A stretch of 64,000 nucleotides of DNA from Pseudomonas mosselii (GTDB lineage: Bacteria > Pseudomonadota > Gammaproteobacteria > Pseudomonadales > Pseudomonadaceae), in contig NZ_CP081966.1 in the NCBI RefSeq assembly GCF_019823065.1, forward strand, positions 3,751,501 through 3,815,500, written 5' to 3'. Every line of letters begins with the position of its first letter. The stretch's first letter is position 1. A program made the position numbers and the translations under genes. Positions 61,987 to 64,000 of the stretch are shown here, in pieces. Below the pieces are notes generated by a model. It was not told the origin of the DNA, searched no databases, and saw only the letters and a program-made list of their open reading frames with translations.

Positions 61987-62724
61987 ATGTCCCAGAATCC
62001 CAATCCCTTTCTACGCGGCTACTGGAATCTGAAAATCGTCCGCACGCTGTCCATCAGCTACGAGGACGGAAGCCCGCATGTTTGGCGAAACATCCACCCG
62101 AGCCAGCAGCACCTCTGCGACGCGGCGCTGGTTTCTTCTCCTTGCATCATCACCAGCGACTTCGCGGTGGTCAGGACTGGCACCGAACCTGTCGGCGCCG
62201 CACTGATCGCCGAATGCGACGCGGCTGAAGGGGGCAGCGGCGAAGGCATGGTGGGTGCCGTGGTGTACGCGATCCACGGCGACGACTTCGACGGCCGCCC
62301 CGTCCACATTGGCGACACCTATTCGGCCGAGGCCGCACGGGAAGTCGTGCAGCGGTTGAGCTTCGAGACCGGCTACTACAGCCGGTGCTGGGAAATCAGC
62401 AGCGCGCACATCAGCCGCGAAACCGGCCAGTACCTGGCCAACCTGGCTGACCTCGCGACGCCGGAGGCCTTTTTGTTCATCGCGTTCCGGATTCCCTACA
62501 GCCCGGCGATCGGCGTCAAGCTGATCTCCACGCCCTGGACGGACCAGCACCTGCAGGACGTCGAGGGGATCGCCGCCGAGCAGCTTCGGCAGGAGCACCG
62601 CAGCAAGGGCATGCCGGACGAGCTGGCACAGATCCTTGAACTGGCCGGCCAGGCCGACGTGCGCATCCTCATCCTCGATGCCGACGCACCCGTGTTGCCG
62701 GGCCTATCGCTGGCCGGCGAATAG
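61987..62724 (+). CDS. ICE protein of unknown function
   Basis: The 245-residue protein has a GGAGAAA site before its ATG. It is acidic, with short recognisable segments FLRGYWNLKIVRTLSISYEDG, GAVVYAIHGDDFDG and IAFRIPYSPAIGVKLISTPWTD. No domain is named with confidence. It is the third of the distal unknown genes, each about 100-250 residues with its own leader. Confidence 0.7.
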   Translation: MSQNPNPFLRGYWNLKIVRTLSISYEDGSPHVWRNIHPSQQHLCDAALVSSPCIITSDFAVVRTGTEPVGAALIAECDAAEGGSGEGMVGAVVYAIHGDDFDGRPVHIGDTYSAEAAREVVQRLSFETGYYSRCWEISSAHISRETGQYLANLADLATPEAFLFIAFRIPYSPAIGVKLISTPWTDQHLQDVEGIAAEQLRQEHRSKGMPDELAQILELAGQADVRILILDADAPVLPGLSLAGE

Positions 62725-62821
62725 CTGCCACACACATCCCCGGCCTTCCTTGTCCTCACCGCATGCCGGCCCGGTCTCCCGCCAGAGAGCCGGGCCGGCG
62801 CACTTTCACAGGAGCGATCCC

Positions 62822-63100
62822 ATGTTCCCCGACCTCATCACACCCGCATCCGACTTCGAGCACCAACTCGGAGCCTGCGTCAACGCCATGAGCCAGGAAG
62901 ATGCCATCGGCCAGATCCTGGTATTCGAGCGCATGAGCGGCACGCTGCACATGCGCCATATCGCCAGCGCCGACCTGGTGGACACCGACGTGGACGACTA
63001 CGAAATGGTCGTCTTCGACGGTGGCAACACAAGCGGCGACACGTGGAAACACGTGTTCTTTCCGCGTCAGCGCGAGCACTACTTCGTGTACCAAGCCTGA
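62822..63100 (+). CDS. Small ICE protein of unknown function
   Basis: The 92-residue protein starts after a CAGGAG site. It is acidic and contains QILVFERMSGTLHMRHI and VVFDGGNTSGDTWKHVFF. No family is recognised. A rho-independent terminator follows its stop, so it is the end of a transcript. A longer upstream frame is not supported. Confidence 0.7.
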   Translation: MFPDLITPASDFEHQLGACVNAMSQEDAIGQILVFERMSGTLHMRHIASADLVDTDVDDYEMVVFDGGNTSGDTWKHVFFPRQREHYFVYQA

Positions 63101-63107
63101 TTCCTCC

Positions 63108-63130
63108 AGCCCCTTTCGAGGGGCTTTTTC
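63108..63130 (+). terminator. Rho-independent terminator
   Basis: AGCCCC (63108-63113) pairs with GGGGCT (63120-63125) around a short TTTCGA loop and is followed by TTTTC. It is eight bases after the stop of the gene at 62822. Confidence 0.85.
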
Positions 63131-63388
63131 TTGCCCGCAGCACAGGAAAACGGTTGTGGTGCGGTGCCGTTTCCTGCGGGCAGGCAGACCGCCCCAGGGC
63201 CATGCTTGCCCCATGTTCGTCGGCGTTGCCGGCACATGCCCAGGCAGTCGAGACCTTCGAGGCTGCAAGCGCGGGAAACCGTGCTGGTCGTTTCTTCCTA
63301 CGGACCTACCGCGTCCATCCACGCCACCCACAAGGGACCTCTCCCTTGCGGGCGGGGAATCCCTTGTTTTTCCTCAAGGAGTTTCCCC

Positions 63389-64000
63389 ATGGATCGTTCC
63401 CTCATCAAATCCATGATGCCTTCGCTGGTCGCAGGCCATGTGCCCCGCAACGTGCGGTCGTTCAAGTACCGCGTGTTCGATGATCAGCCGCTGTCCTCAA
63501 CGCTGGGCTTCGCCATCGACCCCCAACCCTTCGACGGCAAGGTGGTCGCCGCGACCGACGATGCCATCGTCGTCAAGCTCAAGCCTTCCGAGTTCGCGGT
63601 GCTCGATCCCAGCCTGGTGACCACGGTTCCTGCCGAAGGCGCCAAGGTGCATGTCCAACCCTATGCCCGTCGTCGCTTCGACGGACTGCGCGCGGACACG
63701 CCGGAGGTCATCACCGAGGAGACTTCGGACGGCACGCCGTACACCATCACGAGGCACATCCTCGGCTCGGCGCCGGCCAAGCTGCCCATTCCCACGCCGC
63801 AGTGCATGGAGTTGGGCCAGCTCATCGAGCAGTTGGAGGAGATGCCGGCCCCCGATCGCTTCCGGCGCATCACCCACATGCTGGTGGATGCCGGTGCCCG
63901 CGACTTCACCTGGGTCGATCCCACGCCCTCCAAGATCATCGAGACCCCGCCGGCGATCAGCTTCACGGTCTCGACCGCGAAGTTCGAGGGCCGGGTGACG
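63389..64000 (+). CDS. ICE protein of unknown function, partial (runs off the right edge)
   Basis: From the ATG at 63389 (strong AAGGAG site) the frame is open to the window end, 204 codons without a stop. It has a MPSLVAGHVPRNVRSFKYRVFD start, then short strand-rich segments (DGKVVAATDDAIVVKLKPSEF) suggesting a beta-barrel-like N-terminal fold, and a helical part later. I recognise no family. The 288 bases before it hold hairpins (for example around 63134-63180) and no gene. Confidence 0.7.
   Translation, partial: MDRSLIKSMMPSLVAGHVPRNVRSFKYRVFDDQPLSSTLGFAIDPQPFDGKVVAATDDAIVVKLKPSEFAVLDPSLVTTVPAEGAKVHVQPYARRRFDGLRADTPEVITEETSDGTPYTITRHILGSAPAKLPIPTPQCMELGQLIEQLEEMPAPDRFRRITHMLVDAGARDFTWVDPTPSKIIETPPAISFTVSTAKFEGRVT

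Noticed and set aside
1..64000. CRISPR arrays, rRNA operons, insertion-sequence transposases or prophage genes
   Set aside because: Looked for short regularly spaced repeats, rRNA signatures and transposase/phage proteins; none seen.

Overview
The left two thirds of the window (1 to about 41.4 kb) look like the chromosome of a fluorescent pseudomonad, most likely of the Pseudomonas putida group. It is GC-rich, with ProP, GlpT, NhaA, an exported molybdenum hydroxylase and a complete-looking type VI secretion system (T6SS) structural locus. The right third (about 41.4 kb to the end) is one end of an integrative and conjugative element (ICE) of the ICEclc/PFGI-1 class carrying heavy-metal resistance cargo.

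Layout. (i) 1-16.0 kb: housekeeping and accessory chromosome: a lipoprotein pair, a GNAT acetyltransferase, ProP, an exported xanthine-dehydrogenase-type [2Fe-2S]/molybdopterin/cytochrome c trio with an XdhC-like helper, a lipocalin, GlpT, a DCC thiol-oxidoreductase, a C-terminally short CrcB/FluC, NhaA and an SDR dehydrogenase. (ii) 16.1-41.2 kb: T6SS. tagO-tssA-tssM run on the minus strand. tssB-C-E-F-G-fha-tssJ-K-L, hcp and vgrG run on the plus strand. They are followed by a DUF4123 adaptor, a VasX-like membrane effector, a DUF6708-like immunity protein, an orphan effector C-terminal module, a second immunity protein and PAAR. No tssH/clpV is present. A 45-bp frame-broken relic of effector sequence lies between the first immunity gene and the orphan module. 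GC content drops at matching positions in both effectors, as expected for toxin-tip exchange. (iii) 41.35-41.43 kb: a tRNA-type terminator on the minus strand next to a 16-bp copy of the 3' end of tRNA-Gly. I read this as one att boundary of the ICE; integrase and intact tRNA should be at the far end, outside the window. (iv) 41.8-53.1 kb: ICE maintenance/replication backbone: alpA, parA, a shi-like gene, parB, DUF2857, an STY4528-type replication gene, a PFL_4669-family gene, DUF3158, ssb and topB. (v) 53.8-59.6 kb: cadmium/lead/zinc cargo: a short CDF transporter, a ruined sterol desaturase, cadR, a CadA P-type ATPase with four N-terminal metal-binding repeats, lspA and a 52-residue Cys-pair peptide. 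Three MerR-type promoters with 19-20 bp spacers suggest one CadR regulon. (vi) 60.4-64 kb: separate small genes of unknown function, each with its own leader, typical of the ICE backbone distal to topB.

How it works together: the T6SS builds a contractile sheath that fires an Hcp/VgrG/PAAR spike loaded through the DUF4123 adaptor with a predicted pore-forming effector, and membrane immunity proteins protect siblings. The ICE keeps itself by partition (ParA/ParB) and probably by replication (STY4528, SSB, TopB) while giving its host metal efflux. The regions most worth attention are the effector/orphan module array, the possible origin-like repeats inside the STY4528 gene, the palindrome-bearing duplications downstream of it, and the four-repeat CadA operon with its Cys-rich peptide.
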